From: Bedellia somnulentella
Taxonomy: Eukaryota > Arthropoda > Insecta > Lepidoptera > Bedelliidae
DNA length: 64,000 nt
Reading direction: 5' to 3'
NCBI GenBank assembly: GCA_963576735.1
Contig: OY755183.1
Location: 9,691,213 to 9,755,212, forward strand
How positions within the stretch are numbered: position 1 is the stretch's first letter; every line of letters starts with the position of its first letter. The notes below the pieces were generated by a model, which was given only the letters and a program-made list of their open reading frames with translations, had not been told where the DNA came from and made no database searches. Below are positions 51,061 through 61,004 of the stretch, in pieces. The position numbers were made by a program, and so were the translations under genes.

Positions 51061-52013
51061 CTAGTGGATCGTCCCAGCTTCGCACGGGTAGCGTTGTTTT
51101 TTAAATATCTGAGGTTTCTTTCTTTAGTCACTGCTCAAGCATTGTGAAATTCAGCGCAATGTTTTCAATTTATTAAATTTATAGCACTCCCTAAACAGTG
51201 TAGTTTAGTGATTTTTAATGCGCTTAAATGAACGGTTCAGTATTTCCGTTTAATAGCAAATTTTGGAATAAAACGCTATGAAGTATTTATAACAATCTAA
51301 AAAGTAAATCATTAAGTGTTGTAGGATGCAACTACTGGCGCCATCTAGTATGTTATATGTAAATTAGTAACGATTCGGTTTTGGTCACGGGCGCGATGGC
51401 TTATTTTATGTATAATTTCGGTGTTTCTCTACCGATTTCTATGATTCTTTTTTTATTGAATAGGTAATAATGTAACCTTTTTAAATTGAGTGAGAGGTTT
51501 ACAAACGTAAGAGGAAACAAATATAATCAGAATGTTCCGAACTGCTAAGCTATTAGGAATTACACGTGTTATTGTGAGTCAACCGTAAAAGATAGACATA
51601 AACTGTTGAGGATTTTTTTTTAGATAATTTTATAAAGAATATTTTCGTCATACATGATTTCTGTGTAAGTTTAACCATTAAGGCTGCACACGCGACGGAA
51701 GCTTAAAAAATGTAGTAACTTCTCCCGTTTTCCCAAAATTTCCCAAAATTCCCCTTTACTACTCTGCTGGAAAGTATACAAAAACCTGCCCAGGAGTATG
51801 GAGAATAATTGTACCAAGTTTCGTTAAAATCCGTCGAGTAGTTTTTGTTTCCATAAGGAACATACAAACCGACAGACAGACAGACAGACAGACAGACAAA
51901 AATTTTACTGATTGCATTTTTGGCATCAGTATCGATCCCTAATCACCACCTGATAGTTATTTTGAAAATATATTTCATGTACAGAATTGACCTCTCTACA
52001 GATTTATTATAAT
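51061..52013 (+). repeat. 0.96-kb non-coding repeat, copy 2, 12-bp TSD
   Basis: Near-identical to 20023-20986 with a shorter (GACA)n run at about 51871-51897. It is flanked by exact copies of 'atatattctata' at 51049-51060 and 52014-52025. A target duplication of this length fits target-primed retroposition better than most cut-and-paste transposons. It carries no protein frame. Confidence 0.85.
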
Positions 52014-52409
52014 ATATATTCTATATAAAGACTATGAACTCATGATCATCAAAACAAACGTATCAAATAACGGAGACGTATAAGAAAATATCCTCTCCGT
52101 GGGACCAAACGTAATATAAAAGCCGGCTTACTAAATATAGATCATTGTTAAACATGACTGTATCAGCCAGTAAGCTCACCGCACGCGTAGGCATAAGAAA
52201 TAATTGACTTTTCAACCAACTTTAATCTCAGCAATTCACCGTAATTCTCAGTCTTTTTTTCTCTGTGGGTAACACCTACGCCACAACTTATTAGTTAGTG
52301 GTAAAAAACCCGCACTTGCAAAAAATATAATTCGGTTTCATATAGTTTACTAATACTAGTGGTTAGTTTATTTGGGTTACTAGCATTGAGGAAACCCACA
52401 TGGTTTAGT

Positions 52410-52463
52410 GAAAGCTGAGTCATTTGACAATGATAATTATCATTGTCAAATGACTCAGCTTTC
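52410..52463. repeat. Perfect 54-bp palindrome
   Basis: Two 27-base halves meet with no spacer at 52436/52437. The left half starts 'gaaagctgagtcatttgac'. Just upstream (52389-52410) 'gaggaaacccacatgg' matches the SINE-T body, so the palindrome may have formed at the broken end of a SINE-T scrap. Confidence 0.9.
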
Positions 52464-53883
52464 AATTATAATTGAATGAAGCGTGGATACGGCACGTTCA
52501 TTATCGCATTGGGACATTAATAAGTCAAAATACTTACGTATTCTCAAACCGTCATCATTTGTCATTGTGATAGGCAGAGCTCATGCTAAACTTATCAAAA
52601 AGCAGGCGCTAAAAAACAAGTACCCTGCTCACCTTTCGGAGAAATATGGCGTGAAAGCATTTTTCAACCTACGCCAAAATCTTCTTTCTAGAAGTGATTC
52701 TTGGAATCGCTCCATTCGTCAAGATGATTTCTTACAAACAAATAAACAAACTTTGTTTTTAGTAGCGGGATTTTGGCCCACATTTGAACTTCATACCTAG
52801 TTGGCAACCCAATTATTTAAAGGTTTGTGAGTCAGTAAACATACATCGAAACTTATCAAAGAGCTGTTATTTCGAGATTAAAGCATATACGAGCACGTGT
52901 GGTTTGCACGTGTTTTATTTTTTCTTTCTTATAAAGTTTTATATTGGATTCATTATTATATTTAGTTCAAGCAACATAAAATTATCCTTTTTTTCAAGAA
53001 AAATAGAATTAATGTATTGAGTTTGTTCAGTAAGTATGCTCTTATCTGTTTTTTTATGCTTGGAAACGAATAGATGATCAATCTTCATCTTCAGTCTCCT
53101 AGGGAGCGGCTTATTTTAAGTGACATGCAAATGCCCTTAGACTGTCCTCTCTCCATAGTATTATTCTGCCCATGATAGTAAGCAATTTCAAGTGTTTTAT
53201 AGTAAATCTTTTATTTTACTTTAAATTTGTACATGTTCAAGTTATGTTTTAGTGTTAAAATAATGCTATTTTATAAAGTCTTACTTTAACTTTTAAACGA
53301 AATATATTAATTGGTATTCATCATTTATTAAACATCACACAGCTTTCACGCAGCTGAGAATTTTTCTTAATTATTTCGCTTACAGTTTGTCACTATGCTG
53401 TCAAAGATATAAAAAAGTTTTATGGTGTTTCCTCCGTCACTACAACATAATTTCAAACCCGAATTCTTTATTAGAAGTTCGCAATGAATAGCATTAATTA
53501 GGTATGATGACTTAAAAGTTTTAAATCCGCTAGTTGGATTGCTGGAAACTCTTAGACTCCTATTTTGCTCTATCAAAAATCAACAAATATTCATGTATTG
53601 CTAAATTTCCATCTCGTCACATCGAAGTACAATTATTACCTAGCTATGTCATGAGTTTTCTCTATTATATTTTAATTTACTATTTATTAAATTCCACTTC
53701 AAGTTTTATAAACTTTTACATGCAGTATCAAAGAGCATGCATCGTAAGATTGATGAATGTAAATGAAGCTCAACACGCTTGCCAGAATCCCAATGGGAAA
53801 TATTATTTATGTAGTTCCACCCACAGTCTTACATATTCCAGTTTTTTATATTTGAATTAATCCGTATGTGTGTTTGTTTGCAG
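52464..53883. other. Gene-free stretch upstream of the Src64B-like exon
   Basis: A 105-codon frame at 52483-52800 has no domain, start context or splice pattern I can support. The last bases before 53884 form a T/G-rich acceptor tract ('tgtgtttgtttgcag'). Confidence 0.45.
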
Positions 53884-53915
53884 AATCTTGGCGCGGTGTA
53901 GCGGGGAGCCGCGCC
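53884..53915 (+). other. Src64B: 5' UTR part of the first coding exon (Src64B-like)
   Basis: The exon starts after the acceptor AG at 53882-53883 and runs GC-rich to the ATG at 53916 (context 'gccgcgccatgg'). The acceptor means at least one non-coding exon and the promoter lie upstream, perhaps beyond a very long intron. Confidence 0.75.
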
Positions 53916-53964
53916 ATGGGCAACAAGTGCTGCAGCCGCCGTCACGACCCGGACCGGCCGCTCG
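53916..53964 (+). CDS. Src64B: Src64B-like kinase, coding exon 1 (membrane anchor)
   Basis: Encodes MGNKCCSRRHDPDRPL plus one base, followed by a donor at 53965 (g|gtgagt). Src-family kinases are membrane-attached tyrosine kinases that control actin, adhesion and growth signalling. Gly2 in MGNK is the N-myristoylation site, and Cys5 and Cys6 are likely palmitoylated. The start MGNKCCS is essentially that of fly Src64B, whereas Src42A begins differently. The ATG choice is firm because Gly2 must be exposed. The exon is very GC-rich against AT-rich flanks. Spliced to 59753 it leaves codon phase 1 and forms a Val codon across the junction. The visible exons together give residues 1-217; the kinase domain is outside the window. 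Confidence 0.92.
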
Positions 53965-55448
53965 GTGAGTTGCAGCATACCTGCGTTATCAAATCAGGAT
54001 ACTATTAAGTGCATTCGCACATAGATTAGGAGTTAGAACACCGAGTCTGAACTTGGGTTGCCTTACTTCCCGTATACGACCAGTAAGGCTGTCTGCGATA
54101 TTATTTTTTATATTTGTATAAAAAACATCTTCGTGTTTATAATCATATTTCTCACGTATACAAAACATTATTAAAATAAATTGCTTTCGAAAATAAAAAC
54201 TAAAGTCCAATTTTTAGAAGCATTCAATAGCTTTGACGCTTGTCTTAGTTTGGACGTACAGAAATGTCATAGTTTGTTACGGTTACTAAGTACCACTTTA
54301 TCTGAATAGTGTACTAGCATCACACCCGTTCCCACACTATGTCGTCCTTAACAAAATAAACACCATGTCTAAAAGTTGCAAATGGTCTACAAGATTTCAA
54401 CATTTACCTCCTGAACTAGAGGTCAGGCTCATTCCGTTACCAACGTTATTAAAAAATAACATCTTATAACTTACTAATACTCATGGTACTAACTCTCATT
54501 TGTGTATGCAGACACCATATCGCCACTTCCTATACCATCATGATAAAACTCTCTCATATTCATCATCATCTCTTTTATTCTTGTCACTTCAGTAGTACTC
54601 CCGGCTAGTACGAGCGGTGTTTAAACTAGTTATCGCGTGGGATAAAGCAGCCATCTCTTACGCACTTACTTAGTATCGTATACTGCCATCTCATTCTAAC
54701 CGTTATCGTGTCGATAAAATTGCGCTCGTGCTTGCACGGTTTTATCCCACGCGATAACTAGTTTAAACACTGCACTGCTCGTACTAGCCGGACTGGAGGC
54801 TTAGCACGAGCACTATTTTATCGACACGATATCGGTTAGAATGAGATGACAGTATACGATACTAAGTAAGTGCGTAAGAGATGTCTATCTCGCTAGTTAA
54901 AAGGCTGCTCGTACTAGCTAAGCTGATTATCTTTTATTAAAACATTTTCTATATGATCTTGAAACGTCCTAGTTGACCATCAACAAATTGGTTGCAGTGC
55001 AAAAAAGTTCCCACGACACGTCCACTCTTTATAACCAAACACAATTCAAAGAACATCCATTAGCATGTACATTAGCATGATTTGGGATGATCTTTTCTTA
55101 ATAACTATTATGCAGATTAAACTTGAAAAAACAGATAATTAATTATCATAAAAGCAATCGAAAAAACCTTTTGTAGTAATTCAAAAACTATTTATAACAA
55201 TACAATGGTTATTAATTAAGATTATTTCGCACGATACTCCGCTAACAAGAGGATTATAAGAACAATGTTACTTGCATAGACCAACTAAAATGAATTTGCA
55301 TTATAGTTAATCTTACTAATTACACAATGATGGTGTATCTGTACTAATATTTTAAAGCAGACAAGTGTTGCTAATTGATCGAGCTTACTTGCCATTTAAA
55401 CGAACTGATTGGAAAAAAACTATATTTGAGTGTATGATGTTATGTTTA
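53965..55448. other. Intron 1 of the Src64B-like gene, left part
   Basis: Apart from the interlocked repeat it holds AT-rich sequence with no coding signal. The intron as a whole runs 53965-59752. Confidence 0.6.
54601..54881. repeat. Two interlocked inverted repeats (A-B-A'-B')
   Basis: Arm A 54601-54646 is complementary to A' 54741-54791, with a 5-base insertion in A'. Arm B 54654-54732 is complementary to B' 54803-54881, with about five mismatches in 79. B lies between A and A', while B' lies outside, so the two hairpins cannot both form flat. It sits in intron 1 of the Src64B-like gene. A third partial copy of the 'gctcgtactagc' end is at 54907-54918. Confidence 0.88.
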
Positions 55449-55597
55449 TACATACATACATATACTCACGGTCATAAATTCCAAAAAGGGGTAGACAGAG
55501 CTTTAGACCTAGAAACTCATCAGCCACATTTGGAAGTTGATGAGGGGGACAAGATGGTAGAAATAAAGTATCTTTGGTGATGGGGCTCCAATCACAT
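55449..55597 (-). repeat. SINE-A, tail half
   Basis: Minus-strand copy from 'catacatatactcacggtc' through 'cagccacatttggaagttg' to 'ttggtgatggggctccaatc', ending there without the head. Confidence 0.78.
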
Positions 55598-55939
55598 ATA
55601 TTTATGCAGAAAGAATATAGGGTGTATATCGCTACGCTACGGCCAATATAAAAAAGAGCGACTATGAATAAAAGTAACCAATTCTTTATACAGTGCGAGT
55701 GGTTCGAGAATAAAGCTAAATCATTTATTTTATATTGGTACTATAATACGTAATTATGGCGCGTGGTGCGTAAAAAAAGTAGATTCACTGTAAAAGAGCA
55801 GGACCCCTTAAATACTAATTTCATTCAATTAGCAATCTATTATTAGAATAGAGACTCGTTTAATCATGTGCATTACTGTAATTGATCTGTATTGTAATTG
55901 ATGTCTGAAGGTCGGATATATTTTGATATTAGCAAGTTC

Positions 55940-56141
55940 TAACTGTGAAGAAAAGCATCGTGAGGGAATCTTGATGGTTGCGTTGTACCCATATACAATA
56001 GAATAGTCATATAACAGTTTAACAGTACAAATCGTTGATAAAATGAGTTAAATCAAAACACCATATGAGTAAATATAATGTGCCATTCAGAAGAAAAGTA
56101 TCTCTACCAACACCCCTTCAATAATCGGCATAAACGCTCTA
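55940..56141 (+). repeat. SINE-T, heavily diverged
   Basis: Blocks 'aagcatcgtgagggaatc', 'gttgcgttgtaccc', 'cagaagaaaagtatctc' and 'caacaccccttcaataatc' follow the SINE-T body order. Confidence 0.55.
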
Positions 56142-56829
56142 TCTATTAGCAAATCACGACCATTTCACATAGTGCAGTAAAAGGTCAACGGCCACCGATG
56201 CTATAAAATAAATATAGCGCTATCAATGTGCTCCATTCAGGAATAAACCAATAAAGATAAAATGAAGCAGCGAACGAATTGGGGCCGAACGGAACTATTG
56301 TCACTCCACAAGTTTTAATAAGTTAATTTACGATCCTAAACATGACTGCACTGCTATTCTAATGTATTTTTAACCCACACAGCCATTGTGGCTTCGTTTT
56401 CAATGAATATATAATTTTATTCTGTTCTTAAATACAATCAGATGTACTCAATATCGCTTTGAGCTTATCAGGAACAATTTTGATTTGTGATAAGCTTTCA
56501 TTTCTCGTCAAAACGTGATACAAAATAAATTGTGGTATGAAAGAAGTTTTTTTTATAAATTGTAATGTTATGATAATCTCGTAAACCCTGCAGTGCAATC
56601 CCTGATTTGAAATTCGCTTAACATGGAATATATTAATTAATTGAGGCTGTCACGAAGTAATCCTTTTAGCGATAAGACTGCCAATTGTATTTCTTTGTGT
56701 TGGGTAACCACATCTCTAGCTTTCATTACCATGACCACATAATATGCATTAGCCACCCAAGCATAATAAAATCTGATTGCAATTCAACTTGCTATAAGAG
56801 CTTCCACAGAGCCTATTACTGCTGCTTAT

Positions 56830-57005
56830 TATACTCACGACATTCATTGCCGTTAGGGCAGGCAGGAGCTATGGATCGCCATTTGGTACGTTCCCGATGA
56901 ACATGACTTGCTTGAGACACACTCATCAATCTCCTCATGTATATTTTGTTGTGAATCTCTCTTCTATTCTTCTCGCTTAGGACTCCTCTCAGATGCTTTT
57001 CTGTC
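56830..57005 (-). repeat. LINE 3'-end fragment
   Basis: Left end 'atactcacgacattcattgc', then 'gatcgccatttggtacgt' and 'cactcatcaatctcctcatg', as in 23237-23400. Confidence 0.6.
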
Positions 57006-57177
57006 ATAAATCCTTTTGTGAGTTTTCAATTACAGGTTGCCAGTGGCTAAACTAGAATACGAACAAAGAATTTAAAACATTGTTTTTTTATATTAGTTAG
57101 TTCATATTCATATTTTCATATTTGTTAGCTTAAGAAATTTATAAAAAACATTCTCATGTTATTTTGAATATCTTTGT

Positions 57178-57350
57178 TCATGAAAACCTCATGTGGGGAT
57201 TATTACTAATAAATAAAGGAAAGAAAAATTTCGACACAGGTGGGAATCGAATCCGCGACCTCGGGTATACGCCCCCGTCGTCGCTCTGCCATTGAGCTAC
57301 CGTGTCAATGACTGCCAGTGCGAAATTCTTCTATCCTTTGTTTCTTTTTT
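57178..57350 (-). repeat. SINE-F copy
   Basis: The minus strand carries the whole tRNA-like head (57233-57306), with mutated D and T arms, the tail 'ttctttcctttatttatt' and the family end 'ccccacatgaggttttcatg'. The leader 'ggatagaagaatttcgcact' is at the right. Confidence 0.82.
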
Positions 57351-57692
57351 ATTCTCATGTTACTTAGTCGTATCGTATATTGATGACCTATATCGGAATA
57401 GAAAAAGAATTTTTACGTTAAGTATATCATGTTTCAAATTTGACTCCTTATAAAAAAATAAAGAATTACGACTTACGATGATTTAATACTAAAAAGAAAA
57501 GATTTTATATTTAGAAGACTACGGTAGAAAAGCAAATTCGATAGCTTTTTAATTTCTTAACATTTGCCAGCTTATATATAGCTTTTGCGTTATTACAAAA
57601 CATTAAGAAAATTAAGTTAGGAAAAAATGTGATATCCTTCACACTACATACGAGAAGAAACTGTATATTCTAATAAATATAATGTATTTTAT

Positions 57693-57812
57693 TCATGAAA
57701 ACCTCATGTGGGGATTATTACTAATTAATAAAAGAAAGAAAAAAACGGGTAAACGCCCCCGTCGCTCTGCCAATACAGTATACAGTGTCAAGAGGCTACT
57801 AGTGCGAAATTC
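57693..57812 (-). repeat. SINE-F copy, interrupted by a LINE
   Basis: Family end 'ctcatgtggggattattact' at the left, then a partly deleted tRNA head, ending in 'agtgcgaaattctt' at 57812, where the LINE tail begins. The missing leader ('tcttctttcctttgtttc') reappears at about 59513 beyond the LINE, so the LINE inserted into this SINE. Confidence 0.72.
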
Positions 57813-59490
57813 TTATAAAATAAAATAAAATAAAATAAAATAATCATTTATTTCAAAATAAAAAGATAAATCTTTGTTTTTTGAACGTCAAAATTCAACT
57901 TAATACTAAGTTTACTTCGGATTCGGAAGGTGTTTTGTTGAGAGAAGAACCCGTAAGAAACTCGTCAACACACATCTTTTTTTACGTCCATTACAATTTT
58001 GGTGTTAGCCCGGAAACATCCTGCACAGAGCCCTGATGACACCAAGCCACTTCATCATTAATGTAATCATTGACAGTGTAATAGGCTTTCGAACTAAGAT
58101 TTCTTTTAACAGCTGCTTTGAATTTTGTTTCTGATAAATTTAAAATGTCCTCAGGTATTTTATTATACATTTTTACGCATAACCCCATGAAAGATGTATT
58201 TACTTTTGACAATCTGTATTTTGGCACGGATATTTTATTGTTGTCTCTCAGGTTTCGAATATGTCTGTCACAATTTTTCACAAAAGAGGCCTGATTTTTT
58301 CTTACATACATAATATTTTCATAAATATATTGACATGGCAGTGTCATTATATTTATTGTTTTAAACAATTCCCTCAGGGAATCTCGGGATCTCATATTGT
58401 ATATGGCTCTTATTGCTCTCTTTTGGAGAATAAATATGGAACCAACATCAGCTGCTCTGCCCCAGAGTAAAATACCGTAAGACATTACACTATGAAAATA
58501 GCTGTAATAAACTAATCGAGCTGTCTGTACATCTGTCAAATGTCTTATTTTCCTAACGGCATATGCAGCACTACTAAGCCTGCCAGCTAGTGAGCTAATG
58601 TGGGGTCCCCATTGGAGCTTGGAGTCCAGAGTTATCCCTAAGAAAACTGTGTTATCCGAAAATACTAACTTTTCATTATTTAAAATTATTTCGTTATCAA
58701 CGCACCTAACATTAGGTAATACAAATTTAATGCATTTGGTTTTTTTACCATTCAGTACAAGATTATTGGAAGCAAACCATGTTTGAATCTGTGAAACCGT
58801 GTTATTCACCTCGTCAATATTCTGATTATTTCTTTCAACGTCAAATACTAAAGAAGTATCATCAGCAAATAACACTATCTCGGACATTTTCTCGACCATG
58901 AACGGCAAATCATTAATATAAACTAAAAATAAAAATGGGCCCAAAATAGAACCCTGCGGAACACCCATTTTCACATGAGTTCCAGGTGATATTGCATTAT
59001 TGATCTGCACTTTCTGTATCCGATCCGAAAAGTAAGACTTTATTAATTTAAGTGCGTCACCTTGTATGCCATAATGTTCTAATTTAATAAAAAGGATTTC
59101 ATGATCTGCACAATCAAATGCCTTCGTAAGATCGCAAAACAAACCAATAGCATCATTTTTGCGTTCCCACGAATCAAAAATGTGTTTCATTAAGGCAACG
59201 CCTGCATCGGTGGTAGAGCGGCCCTTCGTAAAGCCAAATTGTTTTGGATGAAACAATTTGTTTGAAGCGAAATGCAAAAGCATTTGATTGAACATTAGTT
59301 TTTCGAATATTTTACTTAAAACTGGCAGAATTGATATGGGTCTATAACCATCAGGACTAATTTTATCTCCTCCGGATTTAAGAAGTGGTACAATTTTACT
59401 ATGCTTCATGAGATTTGGAAAGATTTTATTTCTTATACATTCATTAAATATATCTGCTAAATATGGAGCCAAAGTTACAATAAAATTATG
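57813..59490 (-). mobile_element. 5'-truncated LINE of the Jockey/CR1 group
   Basis: Minus-strand element with tail (ATTTT)n at 57816-57842, a 3' UTR to 57990 and a single frame covering reverse transcriptase to the stop. It begins within the RT fingers at about 59485, so the endonuclease and ORF1 are lost, the usual outcome of incomplete reverse transcription. It lies in intron 1 of the Src64B-like gene, in antisense orientation. Confidence 0.88.
57991..59472 (-). CDS. LINE reverse transcriptase, 5'-truncated, frame intact
   Basis: An open frame of 493 residues for the RT of a non-LTR element. Visible motifs are KIVPLLKSG and YRPISILPVLSKIFEK (template-binding fingers, about 27-58), a TKAFDCADHE palm motif A, GVPQGSILGP (170-179) and the catalytic FADD box (202-205). 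After these come the thumb and a C-terminal region with LWG and a terminal AYYTVNDYIND segment typical of Jockey/CR1-group proteins. There is no RNase H and no endonuclease. The frame is open upstream for a few codons, but TAA follows at about 59497, outside the element, and there is no convincing ATG. Intact coding after truncation implies recent insertion. It is unlikely to be expressed as a functional protein. Confidence 0.88.
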   Translation of the reverse strand: MAPYLADIFNECIRNKIFPNLMKHSKIVPLLKSGGDKISPDGYRPISILPVLSKIFEKLMFNQMLLHFASNKLFHPKQFGFTKGRSTTDAGVALMKHIFDSWERKNDAIGLFCDLTKAFDCADHEILFIKLEHYGIQGDALKLIKSYFSDRIQKVQINNAISPGTHVKMGVPQGSILGPFLFLVYINDLPFMVEKMSEIVLFADDTSLVFDVERNNQNIDEVNNTVSQIQTWFASNNLVLNGKKTKCIKFVLPNVRCVDNEIILNNEKLVFSDNTVFLGITLDSKLQWGPHISSLAGRLSSAAYAVRKIRHLTDVQTARLVYYSYFHSVMSYGILLWGRAADVGSIFILQKRAIRAIYNMRSRDSLRELFKTINIMTLPCQYIYENIMYVRKNQASFVKNCDRHIRNLRDNNKISVPKYRLSKVNTSFMGLCVKMYNKIPEDILNLSETKFKAAVKRNLSSKAYYTVNDYINDEVAWCHQGSVQDVSGLTPKL

Positions 59491-59587
59491 TTATCTTCTT
59501 TCAATTATATTATCTTCTTTCCTTTGTTTCTATATCTTTGTTTCTTTGTTGTATATTGTATCCTATCTCTACCCGGCATTAACTAAC

Positions 59588-59712
59588 ATACATACATATA
59601 CTCACGGCTATAAATCCCTAGAAGGGGTAGCCAGAGCTTAGGAATTAGAAATTCCTCAGCCACTTTTGGAAAGTTGAGTGGGGAAAAGATGGTGAGATTA
59701 AGGTTGTTGGTG
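59588..59712 (-). repeat. SINE-A tail half, 40 bp from a splice acceptor
   Basis: Runs from the 'catacatatactcacggct' end to 'aaggttgttggtgg' and stops 40 bases before the acceptor of coding exon 2. Only about 40 bases of non-SINE sequence are left for the branch point and pyrimidine tract. Confidence 0.82.
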
Positions 59713-59752
59713 GTTATGCATTATCTAACATATAATATTTCCGACATTCCAG

Positions 59753-59890
59753 TGTACCCCGCTTACAAGAAGAACGAGGCCGGGTTCACGACGTGCCCGT
59801 CGCTGGACACGCGGTACACGGGCGAGCCCAACAACCGCGCCGCGCCGCGCCGCCCGGCCGACATCGTGCGGACCAGAAACCCTGGCACAT
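59753..59890 (+). CDS. Src64B: Src64B-like kinase, coding exon 2 (unique region)
   Basis: A 138-base exon between the acceptor 'gacattccag' (AG 59751-59752) and the donor 'gttagt' at 59891. It adds residues 17-62, beginning VYPAYKKNEAGF and including SLDTRYTGEPNNR and DIVRTRNPGT. This is the disordered segment between the lipid anchor and SH3. The elements YKK, LD-RYT-PN-R and DI-R occur in the same order in fly Src64B, which supports the assignment, but the insect version here is shorter. It is strongly GC-rich and carries several Arg and Pro residues. Phase 1 on both sides fits exons 1 and 3 exactly. The junction with exon 3 creates Cys63. Confidence 0.88.
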
Positions 59891-60399
59891 GTTAGTAATT
59901 TGATTGTTTTTTTTTTATAAATATTAATTTGAAGATGGTTCTTTGTTTGAAATTTGAAAGATAAATTTTGCCTTATGTTATGAATTATGATACATGTTAG
60001 TCTGCTGACCTCCGACGCTATCAGTGCTTCCATACCCATCAGCTTACTTTATATGGGCATTCACAATGGATCCTCAACACTGTGATATGTGAGAGAAGCA
60101 TCAATGGAGGACATTCTTGTTTGCATTAGCCGAATTTTAGTATAAGAGAGGGATAAATCAATCATCGTATACTATGATGTGACGGAGTATTTTATGGGTA
60201 TACTTATTACTTACTAGAAACACGATCCCAATTTAAAAATGGGTTTTTTCTGAGGATCATCTGCAAGACTGCCAATAGATTAATATTTACAAAACTGTGG
60301 CCAATTTTGTGTCCATTTTACAATAAGCACTTACTTTCAAAACCCTTCCAATTAGTATTCCATTCTACACCTAACCTAACTCCATAATTCCAATTCCAG
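59891..60399. other. Intron 2 of the Src64B-like gene
   Basis: A 509-base AT-rich intron, gt at 59891 and 'aattccag' at its end. I see no repeat or other signal. Confidence 0.8.
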
Positions 60400-60610
60400 G
60401 CATAACAAACGGCGGTCGTCGCGTAGTAAAAGCACTATGCGCGTACACGGCCCGCGCGGACTCGGACATCTCGTTCCGCAAGGGCGACCGCATGGAGGTG
60501 CTGAACGACGCCGAGCCGGACTGGTGGCGCGTGCTGCACCTCACCACGCGACGGGAGGGGCTGGTGCCCGTCAACTTTGTCGCTGAGGAGAGCTCGGTCG
60601 AGTGTGAAGA
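60400..60610 (+). CDS. Src64B: Src64B-like kinase, coding exon 3 (SH3 domain)
   Basis: A 211-base exon giving residues 63-132 (acceptor 'ccaattccag', donor ga|gtgagt at 60611). It is one SH3 domain, which binds proline-rich ligands and the SH2-kinase linker to hold the kinase inactive. Visible landmarks are the ALYDY position reading ALCAY (74-78), the RT-loop acid region (DSDISFRKGDRMEV), the Trp pair W104-W105, and VPVNF (P119, F122). C76 replaces the first Tyr of ALYDY, which normally packs against ligand prolines. Y78, W104, P119 and F122 are kept. PDWWRV-LTTR-EGL-P-NFVAEE is very close to fly Src64B. The exon leaves phase 2 and is followed by tandem partial copies of itself. Confidence 0.92.
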
Positions 60611-60830
60611 GTGAGTATTTGTGCTCTATTTCAGAGGCTCTGGCACTCGATGTGCGTCTTTTCTTGGGTTCTAGGAGCAATAGAATAGGTTGCTAAATGA
60701 ATAAACGAAGGGATCTCTATGAGTAAAGATTATCATCAGCAGCCAAGAAATATCCAATGCTTGTCTAAAGTTTCTCGCAAGGATCTGAACTTGAGGAGTA
60801 AGTATAGGTCTGATGCGAGTAAGTCTCTAG

Positions 60831-61004
60831 GAGAAATAGAATAGTATACTTGGACTCCGACATCTCTTTCCGCGAGGGTGACCGCATAGAGGTGCTGAAC
60901 GACGTAGAGACGGACTGGTGGCGCGTGCTGCACCTCACCACGCGGCGGGAGGGGCTGGTGCACGTCGACTTTGTCGCTGAGGAGAGCTCGGTCGAGTGTG
61001 AAGA
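60831..61004 (+). other. Candidate duplicated SH3 exon, copy 2 (174 bp, phase 2-2)
   Basis: The possible acceptor 'gtctctag' (AG 60829-60830) and donor ga|gtgagt at 61005 bound 174 open bases. The phase matches the end of exon 3 and the start of exon 4, so inclusion would not shift frame. It would encode a short new lead (RNRIVYL), then the RT loop to the end of SH3. Against exon 3 (60459-60610) I count 11 differences in 152 bases, six changing the residue: K90E, M94I, A100V, P102T, P119H and N121D. P119H removes a core ligand-binding proline. The first strand (ALxxY) is absent, so it cannot fold as a complete SH3. The pyrimidine tract is poor. It is probably an unused pseudo-exon, but this is untested. 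Confidence 0.5.

Noticed and set aside
52483..52800. A 105-codon plus-strand frame just upstream of the Src64B-like exon.
   Set aside because: No recognisable domain, no splice or promoter context, and ordinary AT-rich codon make-up.
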